64,000 bases of DNA from UBA1127 sp965116355. GTDB lineage: Bacteria; Chloroflexota; Dehalococcoidia; Lucifugimonadales; UBA1127. How positions within the stretch are numbered: the first letter of the stretch is position 1; every line of letters begins with the position of its first letter. The notes under the pieces are model-generated. The model ran no database searches and was not told the origin of the DNA. It worked only from the letters and a program-made list of their open reading frames with translations. This document shows, one piece after another, positions 52,914 to 61,107 of this stretch. The stretch spans positions 2,232,001 to 2,296,000 of the forward strand of contig OZ220679.1 in assembly GCA_965116355.1 (NCBI GenBank). Direction: 5' to 3'. The position numbers were made by a program, and so were the translations under genes.

Positions 52914-52979
52914 CAGACAAACCTTGCGCGCCGTCCGATCCACAGGGACCCTCCCGCACCAGCGCACAGGTCGTGTGCC

Positions 52980-54818
52980 GTGAGCGATTCTTCACACCGC
53001 AGCCTGCGTATCCTGCTGGCCGTCACCGTTGCGGCGACGTTCGGACTGATTACGCTGGGCGGAGTCGTGCGAGCGACGGAGTCAGGCCTCGGCTGCCCGG
53101 ACTGGCCCCTCTGCCACGGGCAGATCATTCCCCCCTTCGAGTATCACGTCCTCATCGAGTACTCGCACCGGCTTGTTGCGAGCGTCGTCGGGGCGCTGGT
53201 GGTGGCGTGCGCGGTCCTGGTGTGGGTAAAGCACCGGGAGTCGACGGGGCTGAAGCGGCTGATGGCAGTCGCCGTGGCCGCGCTGGCGGTGCAGGTTGTG
53301 CTGGGCGGCATCACGGTGCTGACGGAGCTGCCGGCGCCCATCGTGACGGCGCACCTGTTCGCGGCGGAAACGCTCTTCGCGATGCTCATCGTGGCGCTGC
53401 TGATCGCGCGGCCGTCGCCGGCGACGGTGGGGGGCGTCGGCGAGGAGCGGCACCCGTACTTCAACACGGTCCTCTTGATGGCGGCGACGTCGATGGTGAT
53501 CCTGCTGTCGGGGACGTACATCGTCGGGAGCGGGGCGAGCACGATCTGCCCGTCGTGGCCGCTGTGCACGAGCGACTGGCTGCCGAACTTCGGGCTGCAG
53601 TGGGAGCACATGGCGCACCGGGTGATCGCGGGCGTTGGCGGGCTGTACATCATCGTGGCGGCGGTGCAGGCGCGGCGGTACAAGGCGCAGTCGCGAGCGC
53701 TGGCGGGGATGGGGATGGGCGCGGCGGCGCTGGTGGTCGCGCAGGTGCTGGCGGGGGCGATGAACCCGTGGTTCCAGTTCGACGAGTGGGTACGCGTCCT
53801 GCACCTGAGCCTGGCATCGGCGCTGTGGGGGCACCTGGTGGCGATGGCCGTTGTGTCGGCGCGGATGCGTCCGGAGGCGGCAGAGCTTGCGGGGGGCGGC
53901 GGCGCAGAAGACAGCGAGCCGACAGCGGCGAACGAGGGGGTGAAGGGCAGCTCGCTGCGGGTGGTCATCGGGGACTACGTGGCGCTGACGAAGCCGCGGG
54001 TGATGTCGCTGCTGCTGGTGACGGCGTTCGGCGGCATGGTGCTAGCGGCCGAGGGGTTGCCGGGCGCGGGGCTCATCGCGACGGTGATCGCCGGCGGGGC
54101 GCTGGCGTCCGGGGGCGCGAGCGCGCTCAACCACTGGCTCGACCGGGACATCGACCAGAAGATGGAGCGGACGTCGACGCGGCCAGTCGCGAGCGAGCGG
54201 GTCAGCGGGCGGCAGGCGCTGGTGTTCGGGCTCGTGCTGAACGTGCTGGCGTTTGCGCTGCTGTGGTGGGGGGCGAACCTGCTGGCGGCGTTGCTCGCGA
54301 TGGCGGGGTCGGTCTTCTACGTGCTGGTGTACACCAAGTGGCTGAAGCGGTCGACGGCGCAGAACATCGTCGTCGGCGGGGCAGCAGGCGCGGTGCCGCC
54401 GCTGGTGGGGTGGGCCGCGGTGACGGGCGGGCTGACGCTGCCGGCGTTCTACCTCTTCGCGATCATCTTCTTCTGGACGCCGCCGCACTTCTGGGCGCTG
54501 GCGCTGCTCATCCGGAAGGACTACGCCGAGGCGGGGGTGCCGATGCTGCCGGTGGTCGCGGGGGAGGAGAGCACGCGCCGGCATATCCTGCTGTACACGC
54601 TGGCGCTAACGATGCTCTCGCTGCTGCTGTACCTGGCGACGGACAGCCTGGGGCTGGTGTACCTGATCAGCGCTACGGCGCTCGGGCTGGGGTTCGTCGC
54701 GTTCGCGGTGCGGCTGTTCAAGCGGACCGGGCCTCGGGCGGCGGCGCCTATCTACCGGTACTCGCTGCTGTACCTGGCGCTGCTGTTCCTGGTGATCATG
54801 GGGGACGGGGCGTTGTAG
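52980..54818 (+). CDS. ctaAB: Fusion of heme A synthase (CtaA) and protoheme IX farnesyltransferase (CtaB)
   Basis: One 612-residue membrane protein joins the two enzymes that convert heme B to heme O and then heme A for the oxidase upstream. Residues 1-305 are CtaA: GGVVRATESGLGCPDWPLCHG with the conserved Cys pair, EYSHRLVASVVG and the second-half EHMAHRVIAGVGG with a heme histidine each. After a hydrophilic linker (about 305-325) CtaB follows: VALTKPRVMSLLLVTAF, ALNHWLDRDIDQKMERTSTRP (the NxxxDxxxD prenyl-diphosphate motif) and FFWTPPHFWALALLIRKDYAEAGVPMLPV. The start is GTG 52980. CtaA precedes CtaB, so the order of domains is opposite to the order of reactions. Confidence 0.94.
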   Translation: MSDSSHRSLRILLAVTVAATFGLITLGGVVRATESGLGCPDWPLCHGQIIPPFEYHVLIEYSHRLVASVVGALVVACAVLVWVKHRESTGLKRLMAVAVAALAVQVVLGGITVLTELPAPIVTAHLFAAETLFAMLIVALLIARPSPATVGGVGEERHPYFNTVLLMAATSMVILLSGTYIVGSGASTICPSWPLCTSDWLPNFGLQWEHMAHRVIAGVGGLYIIVAAVQARRYKAQSRALAGMGMGAAALVVAQVLAGAMNPWFQFDEWVRVLHLSLASALWGHLVAMAVVSARMRPEAAELAGGGGAEDSEPTAANEGVKGSSLRVVIGDYVALTKPRVMSLLLVTAFGGMVLAAEGLPGAGLIATVIAGGALASGGASALNHWLDRDIDQKMERTSTRPVASERVSGRQALVFGLVLNVLAFALLWWGANLLAALLAMAGSVFYVLVYTKWLKRSTAQNIVVGGAAGAVPPLVGWAAVTGGLTLPAFYLFAIIFFWTPPHFWALALLIRKDYAEAGVPMLPVVAGEESTRRHILLYTLALTMLSLLLYLATDSLGLVYLISATALGLGFVAFAVRLFKRTGPRAAAPIYRYSLLYLALLFLVIMGDGAL

Positions 54819-54848
54819 CGGGGGCGGGGGCTGTTGCGAGAAAGCAAG

Positions 54849-54874
54849 AGGAGCAAGGCGATCGCCTTGCTCCT
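54849..54874. terminator. Bidirectional terminator between ctaAB and rplT
   Basis: AGGAGCAAGGCGA and its complement TCGCCTTGCTCCT form a perfect 26-bp palindrome between the convergent genes. In RNA it would give an 11-bp stem with a GAUC loop. T-runs are short (TTCGAATTT). Confidence 0.7.
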
Positions 54875-54897
54875 TCGAATTTCTGGCGAGCTGACTG

Positions 54898-55263
54898 CTA
54901 TGCGCCGGCTGGAAGGGCGGACTTGGCCTGCTCTACTACGGCGGCGAAGCCGGCGGGTTGCCGGACGGCCATGTCGGCGAGGACCTTGCGGTCGAGGGTG
55001 ATGCCGGCGGCGTTGAGGCCCGCGATGAGGCGGCTGTAGCTGATGCCGTGGCCTCGGGCGGCCGCGCCTATGCGGAGGATCCAGAGCTTGCGGAAGTCGC
55101 CCTTGCGCTCGCGGCGGTGGGCGTAGGCGTAGGCCAAGGCGTGCATGACGGACTCCTTGGCGCGCCGGTACTGGCGGTGGCGAACGCTATAGTGGCCCTT
55201 GGCCTGCGCCAGGGTCTTCTTGTGGCGGTGCTTCTTGGGAACGCTGCTGGTTGTCCTAGCCAT
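54898..55263 (-). CDS. rplT: 50S ribosomal protein L20
   Basis: L20 is an early-binding large-subunit protein; in many bacteria it also represses its own operon. The 121-residue product shows the family pattern: HRHKKTLAQAKGHYSVRHRQYRRAKESVMHALAYAYAHRRERKGDFRKLWI, then GISYSRLIAGLNAAGITLDRKVLADMAV. It is last in infC-rpmI-rplT, the standard gene order. Confidence 0.97.
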   Translation of the reverse strand: MARTTSSVPKKHRHKKTLAQAKGHYSVRHRQYRRAKESVMHALAYAYAHRRERKGDFRKLWILRIGAAARGHGISYSRLIAGLNAAGITLDRKVLADMAVRQPAGFAAVVEQAKSALPAGA

Positions 55264-55351
55264 GCCTTTTCCTCGTCTACGGCCGCATACGCGGAGCGGC
55301 TCTCGAATGTCATTGATCGTGTGAACGTGGCGGGAAGGACCTCGTACGCCG

Positions 55352-55570
55352 CTAGGAGTAGGGGAGGAGCTTCCGGAGGCGCTTGACGGCGCCCATCGGG
55401 ACGGGTTCCTTCTGGTCGTAGCTCTGCTTCAGCGCCTGGCTCTTCTTTCGGCGGAGGTGGCTCCGCTGGCCGTGCAGGCGCAGCATGCGGCCGCCCGCGG
55501 TCACGTGGATGCGGGAAGCCGACGCCTTATGCGTCTTAAGCTTGTACTTCTTCGGCTGCTTGTTCGCCAA
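55352..55570 (-). CDS. rpmI: 50S ribosomal protein L35
   Basis: This is a 72-residue basic large-subunit protein with the L35 signature KYKLKTHKASASRIHVTAGGRMLRLHGQRSHLRRKK. Its ATG at 55570 lies inside the end of infC, giving a 35-bp overlap and probably translational coupling. rplT begins 88 bp after its stop. Confidence 0.95.
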   Translation of the reverse strand: MANKQPKKYKLKTHKASASRIHVTAGGRMLRLHGQRSHLRRKKSQALKQSYDQKEPVPMGAVKRLRKLLPYS

Positions 55571-56129
55571 CGGGCTTCTCCTCCACGGCGGCCGCCTTGG
55601 CGGCCTTTGGCGCCGGCGCCGCTCCGGGCACCAGCACGATGTTCAATCTGCGGCCCTCCATGGCCGGCGGAGCCTCCAGCTTAGCCTCGTCCTTGAGCTG
55701 CTCGGCGACTCCGCGCAGGAGGGTCACACCGAGCTCCGGGTGGGATATCTCCCTGCCCCGGAAGAGGACGCTGACCTTGACCTTGTTGCCGTCGCCCAGG
55801 AGCTCCTGAATGCGGCGGACCTTGGAGGCGCGGTCGTGCTCCGCGATGCGGGGCCGGAAGCGCACCTCTCGTACGATGTTGGTCTTCTGTGTCTTGCGGG
55901 CCTCCCGCTCCCGCTTGGTCTGCGAGTAGCGGAACCGCCCATAGTCGAGGAGCCGGCAAACGGGTGGGGTTGCGTTGGGAGACACCTCTACCAGGTCCAG
56001 GCCCTGCTCGCGCGCCATATTAATAGCCTCGAGCGTGGGGAGGACGCCCAACTGCTCACCCGCGTCCCCGATCACCCGGACTTCACGGACCCGTATTTGC
56101 TGGTTAATGCGGTAGTCTCTGCCCGCGAT
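55536..56129 (-). CDS. infC: Translation initiation factor IF-3 with an ATC start codon
   Basis: IF-3 keeps the 30S subunit free and checks start codon-anticodon pairing. The 197-residue protein starts (I)AGRDYRINQQIRVREVRVIGDAGEQLGVL, the invariant IF-3 N-terminus, so translation must begin at or very near ATC (56129-56127). AAGGAG lies nine bases upstream. Rare AUU/AUC/AUA starts are a known hallmark of infC and allow IF-3 to limit its own synthesis. The linker REREARKTQKTNIVREVRFRP and the C-domain HDRASKVRRIQELLGDGNKVKVSVLFRGREISHPELG are standard. A charged Ala/Glu-rich tail of about 30 residues extends past the usual end and overlaps rpmI. Confidence 0.93.
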   Translation of the reverse strand: MAGRDYRINQQIRVREVRVIGDAGEQLGVLPTLEAINMAREQGLDLVEVSPNATPPVCRLLDYGRFRYSQTKREREARKTQKTNIVREVRFRPRIAEHDRASKVRRIQELLGDGNKVKVSVLFRGREISHPELGVTLLRGVAEQLKDEAKLEAPPAMEGRRLNIVLVPGAAPAPKAAKAAAVEEKPVGEQAAEEVQA

Positions 56130-56191
56130 GTTTTACCACTCCTTGCGAAATGCCATGTGACTATAGCACAGGCCTACGGCTGTGTAAACAG

Positions 56192-57166
56192 CTACGCCTG
56201 AACCGGCGTCCGTGCGGGGGCAGGGGTGTCGCGGTGCGCGATGCCGGTGAGGGCATCGACGGACGCCAACCCCTGGCGCACAAGATGTCGCTCGAGGCCG
56301 GCCATGACCTCGACGGGGGCGCGGGGGTTGGTGAAGTTAGCGGTGCCGATTTGGACCGCCGTCGCGCCGGCGTGGAGGTAGTCGAGGGCGTCGTCCGCCG
56401 ACTCGATGCCACCTACGCCGATGACGGGGACGCTGACGGCTCGGTAGGTCTTGTAGACCATCGCGAGGGTGATGGGCTTGAGGGCGGGGCCGGAGACGCC
56501 GCCGGTCGCGGTGCCGAGGACGGAGCCGCCGGAGTCCCGGTCAAGGGCCATGCCGATGAGGGTGTTGGTGAGGGTGAGGGCGTGGGCGCCCGCGGCCTCG
56601 GCGGCCTGGGCGATGGGGACGATGTCGGTGACGTTGGGGGAGAGCTTGGCGAGCACGGGGAGGGACGTGGCGCCGACCACCGCGCGGACGACGTCGGCGG
56701 TGAGCTGGGGGCTCTGAGCGAAGTCGAGGCCGCCGGCGACGTTGGGGCAGCTCACGTTGATCTCGATGCCGGCGACGCCAGGGGCGCCGTCGACGGCGGC
56801 GGCGAGGGCGTGGAAGTCGTCGACGCTCTCGCCCGCGATGCTGAGGATGACGGGGACCTGCCACGCGGGCCACTTCGGCGCGTAGTCGCGGAGGACGGCG
56901 TCGATACCCGGGTTGGCGAGGCCGATGGAGTTCATGGTCCATGCGCGGGAGTGGGCGATGCGCGGCCTCGGGTTGCCGAGGCGCTCATGGACGGTGGTGG
57001 TCTTGGCAACGACGGCGCCGAGGGACTGCCAATCGCTACCGGCCGGCATGCCCTCGCCGTAGCCGTCCTGGCCGAAGGTGCCGCAGGCGATCATGACGGG
57101 CGCGCGCAGCCACAGCCCTGACGGGTGGCCGGGGGCGACGTTGATGGACATGTCAGGTTTCGGCAT
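56192..57166 (-). CDS. pyrD: Dihydroorotate dehydrogenase, class 1
   Basis: This FMN enzyme oxidises dihydroorotate to orotate in pyrimidine synthesis. The 324-residue protein has the class 1 barrel: ASGT-like IACGTFGQDGYG, VAKTTTVHERLGNPRPR, MNSIGLANPG, the active-site cysteine in GIEINVSCPNVAGG, a catalytic lysine in PVLAKLSPN and the C-terminal FMN-phosphate motif GVGGIESADDALDYLHAGATAVQIGT. Class 1B enzymes use a PyrK partner; none is adjacent. The start is ATG 57166 (MPKPDMSINV) with GAGG upstream. It lies just upstream of infC in the same direction, with only about 60 bp between. Confidence 0.94.
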   Translation of the reverse strand: MPKPDMSINVAPGHPSGLWLRAPVMIACGTFGQDGYGEGMPAGSDWQSLGAVVAKTTTVHERLGNPRPRIAHSRAWTMNSIGLANPGIDAVLRDYAPKWPAWQVPVILSIAGESVDDFHALAAAVDGAPGVAGIEINVSCPNVAGGLDFAQSPQLTADVVRAVVGATSLPVLAKLSPNVTDIVPIAQAAEAAGAHALTLTNTLIGMALDRDSGGSVLGTATGGVSGPALKPITLAMVYKTYRAVSVPVIGVGGIESADDALDYLHAGATAVQIGTANFTNPRAPVEVMAGLERHLVRQGLASVDALTGIAHRDTPAPARTPVQA

Positions 57167-57235
57167 GAGCACCTCGCCTTCGATTGTTCCACAGGCGCAG
57201 GGGGCGGGCAAGGGCATAGGCGACGACACAAGCGC

Positions 57236-57362
57236 GGGCCCTTCGACAGGCTCCTTTGACAGAGCTCAGGACGGGGCCAGGGCGAACGGGGGATTCCGTA
57301 TCAGGCATGGGCAGGCTCCCAGCCTCTCTGGGCACCGGCTTTCGCCGGTGAAACGAATGGGG
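57236..57362. repeat. R1 and R3 repeats upstream of pyrD
   Basis: A compound R1 (CCTTCGACAGGCTCCTTTGACAG, then AGCTCAGGACGGGG and CCAGGGCGAACGG) spans 57239-57290. R3 (CACCGGC-TTTC-GCCGGTG-AAACG) is at 57333-57356. Confidence 0.8.
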
Positions 57363-57385
57363 GGTACGAGGGGCGGGCAAGAGCG

Positions 57386-57415
57386 TTGACGCTGTCTGCG
57401 GGCCGCAACTATGCT
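57386..57415 (+). promoter_or_regulatory. Promoter of the 57.4-60.9 kb membrane-protein cluster (leaderless)
   Basis: TTGACG (57386-57391), an 18-bp spacer and TATGCT (57410-57415) form a vegetative promoter whose -10 ends six bases before ATG 57422. Transcription would start at or next to the start codon. Confidence 0.6.
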
Positions 57416-57421
57416 TAACTT

Positions 57422-57847
57422 ATGTTACTCCCGGGCATAGCCACTCGCCGGAGCGCGAGCGCCGTGTACATGGCGCTGTTTATGGCGGTGGTGTGGGCGG
57501 CGCTGTTCCCGGCACTCGCGCCGACGCTGGACCACCACGCCGTTGAGCGGCACCCGCAGCACGGCCACCTCTTCCCGGGCGGTGTCTTTGTCGACCACGA
57601 ACACGGCTCGCTGGCGGACCACACGCACAGCGGCGGCGTGCCTGTCCCGGCGGACGGCGTCGTGATCCTGCCCACCAGCGGCGACATCACGAGCGCCAGC
57701 GTCTTCAACCTGGTATCCATGGGCGAGGCGGCGGCGCTGGCGCTGCTGGCACCCGCCCTGTTCGTCATCATTCGACTGCCCTGGCGCGACGCGCTCTCGC
57801 GGTTCACGCCGGGAGTCGACACACCCCCGCCCCGGCCCGCCCTCTGA
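57422..57847 (+). CDS. Histidine-rich two-helix membrane protein, unknown function
   Basis: This 141-residue protein has two hydrophobic segments (about 14-36, AVYMALFMAVVWAALFPALAP, and 95-118, NLVSMGEAAALALLAPALFVI). They are joined by a loop with nine histidines in about 31 residues (DHHAVERHPQHGHLF and VDHEHGSLADHTH). With a short N-terminus the loop would lie outside the cytoplasm. Such a loop is suited to binding Cu, Zn or Ni. No named family is recognised. It is the first gene of a four-gene same-strand cluster whose other products are exported or membrane proteins with possible metal-binding residues. Confidence 0.6.
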   Translation: MLLPGIATRRSASAVYMALFMAVVWAALFPALAPTLDHHAVERHPQHGHLFPGGVFVDHEHGSLADHTHSGGVPVPADGVVILPTSGDITSASVFNLVSMGEAAALALLAPALFVIIRLPWRDALSRFTPGVDTPPPRPAL

Positions 57848-57936
57848 TCGCTACCACTGGTATTGTCAGCGACAGAGTCCGGCTCGGCTGCCACCGTGGG
57901 CACGGCGCGTCAGCCTTGCCGGAAGAAGGCGGGAGA

Positions 57937-58506
57937 ATGGCCTCCACCGGTCCACCGATCCTTTGTGCGCGGGTGGCGCTCGGTTTTGTGCTGGGCATTG
58001 TGCTGCTCGTGCAGTCGGCTGCGCCGGCGCTCGCCAACGGCGTGCACGTCGGCAGCCGCGAGGTGTTCGCGGGCGAGGCCGGGGTGTACCGAATTGCAGT
58101 GACCACGACGCCGGTCGAGGGTGCGATGCACTTCATCATCCTGCTCTCGAAGGCGGATGACGGGGGAACGGTCGAGGACGCGGCGATCACCTTGCGCGGC
58201 GACTTCGTGGACGGCGAGGGGGTCTCAGCCGGGCCCGTGGAAGGGTACGGGACGATCGAGGGGCCGCTGTGGTACGCGGCGGACCTGGAGGTCGCGCCGG
58301 CGGGGCTGTGGGAATTCACGCTGACCGTGGACTCGGCGCTTGGGCAAGAGAGCGTGACCTTTGGCGTGCCGGTGCTGGAGCCGGGCGGCGGGAACCTGAC
58401 GCTGTTCGCGCTGATCATCATCGCGCTGGCGATACTCGGGTTTACGCTTGGCAATCGAATGTTTGGGCGGCGTCGCCGTGCGGGTGGGCGCCGTTCGCAG
58501 GGGTGA
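57937..58506 (+). CDS. Exported membrane-anchored beta-sandwich protein (YtkA/FixH- or CopC-like), unknown
   Basis: This 189-residue protein has a signal peptide (about 1-34, cleavage after APALA). An extracytoplasmic domain of beta-rich sequence (VHVGSREVFAGEAGVYRIAVTTTP, AITLRGDFVDGEGV, WYAADLEVAPAGLWEFTLTV) follows. A C-terminal membrane helix (LTLFALIIIALAILGFTLG) ends in a basic RRRRAGGRR tail. The domain resembles YtkA/FixH-like or CopC-like immunoglobulin folds, which often occur with copper or oxidase systems, but I see no clear metal ligands. ATG 57937 is chosen over TTG 57916. It is separated by 89 bp from the His-rich gene and by 13 bp from the next. Confidence 0.55.
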   Translation: MASTGPPILCARVALGFVLGIVLLVQSAAPALANGVHVGSREVFAGEAGVYRIAVTTTPVEGAMHFIILLSKADDGGTVEDAAITLRGDFVDGEGVSAGPVEGYGTIEGPLWYAADLEVAPAGLWEFTLTVDSALGQESVTFGVPVLEPGGGNLTLFALIIIALAILGFTLGNRMFGRRRRAGGRRSQG

Positions 58507-58519
58507 AACGAGGGAAACG

Positions 58520-59293
58520 ATGAAGGCAACGAGAATCCTCGCGCTGGCGGCGGCGGCTGCGCTTTCGCTGGCGCTTGTAGCGTGCGACGGGGATGGCGCG
58601 AGCGAGCCGACCGAGCGGACCATCACCATCGAGTTGGAGCGGGGGCAGATTGCTGGAGACGCTTCTAACTGGCGGGTCAACGCCAACGACGAGGTCACGC
58701 TGGTTGTGCGCTCGGACGAGCCGGTGAACTTCCACCTGCATGGGTACGACCTGGAGCAGGACGTGACTCCCGAGGATCCGGCAACCTTCAATTTCACGGC
58801 GAACGCCACGGGGAGCTTCCCAATCACGATTCACCGGTCAGATGTACCGGCGTCCATGAGCGACCACGATGCTGGGCATGACAAGGCGATCGAGGGGCCC
58901 GCGGGGATGAGCGTCGCGGTGGAGGCGACGCCGGACTCGGTGTCCGGGCTGAACCTGCGGATCTCGACGTCTAGCTTCACCTTCTCGCCGGAGGAGGTCG
59001 GGGGCGAGCACGTGCAGGGTCACGGGCACGCGCACGTCTACGTGGACGGCGTGAAAGAGGGCAGGGTGTACGGCAACCACTATCACCTGGGCTCGGTGGG
59101 GCCCGGCGAGCACACTGTTCGCGTGACGCTGAACGCGAACACACACGCCGAGTATGCCGTCGGCGGGCAGCTGGTCGAGCACTCGATCAGCGTCACGGTG
59201 CCCAGCGCGGAGGAAGCGGGCCACGAGCACGGCGACGGCGCGGATACGACGACCGTCGAGGCGGAGCTTGGCCGGTTTGAGGTGAGGCCCTAG
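58520..59293 (+). CDS. Cupredoxin-like, His-rich lipoprotein
   Basis: This 257-residue lipoprotein has the signal ILALAAAAALSLALVAC, with lipobox cysteine at residue 22. The first half (TITIELERGQIAGDASNWRVNANDEVTLVVRSDEPVNFHLHGYD and FNFTANATGSFPITIHRSD) has the strand pattern of a cupredoxin, but the usual Cys-x-x-x-x-His-x-x-x-x-Met copper loop is not seen. The second half has HGHAHVYVDGVKEGRVYGNHYHL and GEHTVRVTLNANTHAEYAV, a histidine-rich beta domain, and the tail is HEHGDG. Metal binding outside the membrane is plausible. It follows the preceding gene by 13 bp and precedes the next by 21 bp. Confidence 0.6.
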   Translation: MKATRILALAAAAALSLALVACDGDGASEPTERTITIELERGQIAGDASNWRVNANDEVTLVVRSDEPVNFHLHGYDLEQDVTPEDPATFNFTANATGSFPITIHRSDVPASMSDHDAGHDKAIEGPAGMSVAVEATPDSVSGLNLRISTSSFTFSPEEVGGEHVQGHGHAHVYVDGVKEGRVYGNHYHLGSVGPGEHTVRVTLNANTHAEYAVGGQLVEHSISVTVPSAEEAGHEHGDGADTTTVEAELGRFEVRP

Positions 59294-59314
59294 CATAACG
59301 CCAGTGAGGTCTAC

Positions 59315-60871
59315 GTGAAGCTACTGAACAGGCTGTCCATCATAGCGGTCGCCGCGGGGCTGGCGCTGGCCGTCTCCCCCGCGGCGGCCCACGGGTTCGG
59401 CGAGCGCTACGACCTGCCGGTGCCGCTGGGCTTGTACGTCTTGGGCGCGGGGGCGGCGGTGGCCCTGTCCTTCGTCGTCATGGGGGTCTTTGTGCGCGGC
59501 GGGGAAGCCGGCCACGGCTACCCTCGGTACAACCTGCTGCGATGGCGGGTCGTGCGAGCGGCGGCGCACCCGGTCGTCGTGACGTTCGTACAGGCGGCGT
59601 CGGTGGCGACGCTGGCGCTGGTAGTCGTCGCAGGCATCATCGGCGACTGGGAGCCGACGAAGAACATCTCGCCAACGCTGGTGTGGATCATCTGGTGGGT
59701 AGGCATGGCGTACGTGTGCGCGCTGGTCGGGAACGTCTGGCGGCTGCTGAACCCATGGAACGCGACGTTTTCGTGGGCGGAACGCGCCTACGGAGGACTC
59801 GGAGGAGAGGGCGTACTTGGGATGGGGTTGCGCTATCCGGCTGGGTTGGGCGTGTGGCCGGGAATGCTGGCGTTCCTGGTGTTCGCGTGGGTGGAGATCA
59901 TCTACATCGAATCGTCGCTGCCGGGGCGGATCACGCAGTTCGCCCTGGCCTACACGGTATGGATGTGGGCGGGCATGTACCTCTTTGGCCGTGAAGTCTG
60001 GCTGCGGCATGGCGACGCTTTCTCGCTAGTGTACGGATTCCTGGCGCGGTTCTCGCCGACGGAGATTCGGGTGACGGACGCGTCGGTGTGCGCGGACTGC
60101 CCGGCGGAGTGTGCGGACGCCGGCGAGGGCCTCGCCGGGGATGACGGATGCGTCGACTGCGCGGAGTGCTTCACGGAAGCGCCGGCGGTGCAGCGGGAGA
60201 TCAACCTGCGGCCGTACGTGGTGGGGCTGCTGCGCAGCGAGGGGCGCTCGCTGTCCGTGATGATGTTCGTGTTGCTGCTGCTGTCGACGGTGAGCTTCGA
60301 CGGCTTCTCCGCGACGCCGGTATGGGGGCGCATGTTCAATGCGCTTTTCGACGTGACACGGGACGCGCACATCGTGGGGAGCATCGGGCTCTTCGGATTC
60401 TTCGCGGCGGTCGTCGCGGTGTACATCATGTTTTCGGGATTCATGTCGATGGCGAGCGGCTACCGGCTGCTCTCGGTGGAGACGGGGCAGGTCTTCGTCC
60501 TGACGCTGATCCCGATTGCGCTGGCTTACCACCTGGCTCACTTCTTCTCGTTCCTGCTGATCCAGGGGCAGAGCATCATCCCGCTGGCGTCGGACCCGCT
60601 TGGGTTCGGATGGGACATCTTTGGGACCATGGGATACGAGATCAACATCGGCATCATCGGGGCGCGGACGGTGTGGCTGGTGTCGGTGGCGGCGATCGTC
60701 GTGGGGCACGTGGCGGCGGTGTACCTGGCGCACGTGACAGCGCTGCGCGCGATCCCGGAGCGGCGGTACGCGCTTCGCAGCCAGTACCCGATGCTGGTGC
60801 TGATGGTGGCGTACACGATGGTCAGCCTGTGGATCCTGGCGCAGCCGATCGTGGAGCCGAGCGCGGGGTGA
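59315..60871 (+). CDS. Polytopic membrane protein with a six-cysteine loop, unknown function
   Basis: This 518-residue protein has a cleavable-looking N-terminal signal (ending SPAAAHG) and about ten to eleven further membrane helices. It begins HGFGERYDLPVPLGLYVLGAG. A loop between two helices carries CADCPAEC and CVDCAEC (Cys259, 262, 266, 279, 282, 285), suited to binding a metal or Fe-S cluster. Conserved-looking Trp/His residues occur in WRLLNPWNATFSW and YHLAHFFSFLLIQG. I recall similar polytopic proteins being labelled 'fenitrothion hydrolase', but I would not rely on that name. The start is GTG 59315. It is the last gene of the cluster. Confidence 0.6.
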   Translation: MKLLNRLSIIAVAAGLALAVSPAAAHGFGERYDLPVPLGLYVLGAGAAVALSFVVMGVFVRGGEAGHGYPRYNLLRWRVVRAAAHPVVVTFVQAASVATLALVVVAGIIGDWEPTKNISPTLVWIIWWVGMAYVCALVGNVWRLLNPWNATFSWAERAYGGLGGEGVLGMGLRYPAGLGVWPGMLAFLVFAWVEIIYIESSLPGRITQFALAYTVWMWAGMYLFGREVWLRHGDAFSLVYGFLARFSPTEIRVTDASVCADCPAECADAGEGLAGDDGCVDCAECFTEAPAVQREINLRPYVVGLLRSEGRSLSVMMFVLLLLSTVSFDGFSATPVWGRMFNALFDVTRDAHIVGSIGLFGFFAAVVAVYIMFSGFMSMASGYRLLSVETGQVFVLTLIPIALAYHLAHFFSFLLIQGQSIIPLASDPLGFGWDIFGTMGYEINIGIIGARTVWLVSVAAIVVGHVAAVYLAHVTALRAIPERRYALRSQYPMLVLMVAYTMVSLWILAQPIVEPSAG

Positions 60872-61050
60872 CGCCCCCTTCGAGAACCTCAGGGCAGGCT
60901 TCGACGGGCTTCTTCGAGAGCCTCAGGACAGGGTCAGGGCGAATGGTTGGTCTGCCGGGAGCGGGGGTTCTGGGCACCGGCTTTCGCCGGTGAAACGAGG
61001 GAGGGCGGGTTTGTTGGGGTTCCCCTGCTTTCGCAGGAATGATAGTGAGG
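60872..61050. repeat. R1-like, R3 and R2-like repeats between convergent genes
   Basis: Several R1 relatives (CCCTTCGAGAACCTCAGGGC and CTTCGAGAGCCTCAGGACAG, ending GTCAGGGCGAATGG) span 60876-60946. R3 is at 60969-60998 and a degenerate R2 (CCCCTGCTTTCGCAGGAATG) at 61021-61042. Confidence 0.75.
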
Positions 61051-61061
61051 GGACGCAGAAA

Positions 61062-61088
61062 GGCCCGCCGGAGCGGCGGGCCCTTCTC
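61062..61088 (-). terminator. Terminator of ftsZ
   Basis: GGCCCGCCG (61062-61070) pairs perfectly with CGGCGGGCC (61074-61082) around GAG. Read on the minus strand it is followed by TTTCTGCG. It lies 20 bp past the ftsZ stop. Confidence 0.75.
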
Positions 61089-61107
61089 TCGCCATGAGCT
61101 TTGGTAG

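Noticed and set aside
57937..60871. Assigning the cluster as a known CopC/CopD or CbtA/CbtB system
   Set aside because: Neither the His-rich protein nor the polytopic protein shows the CopD or CbtA helix motifs, and the copper ligands expected of CopC and cupredoxins are not visible.
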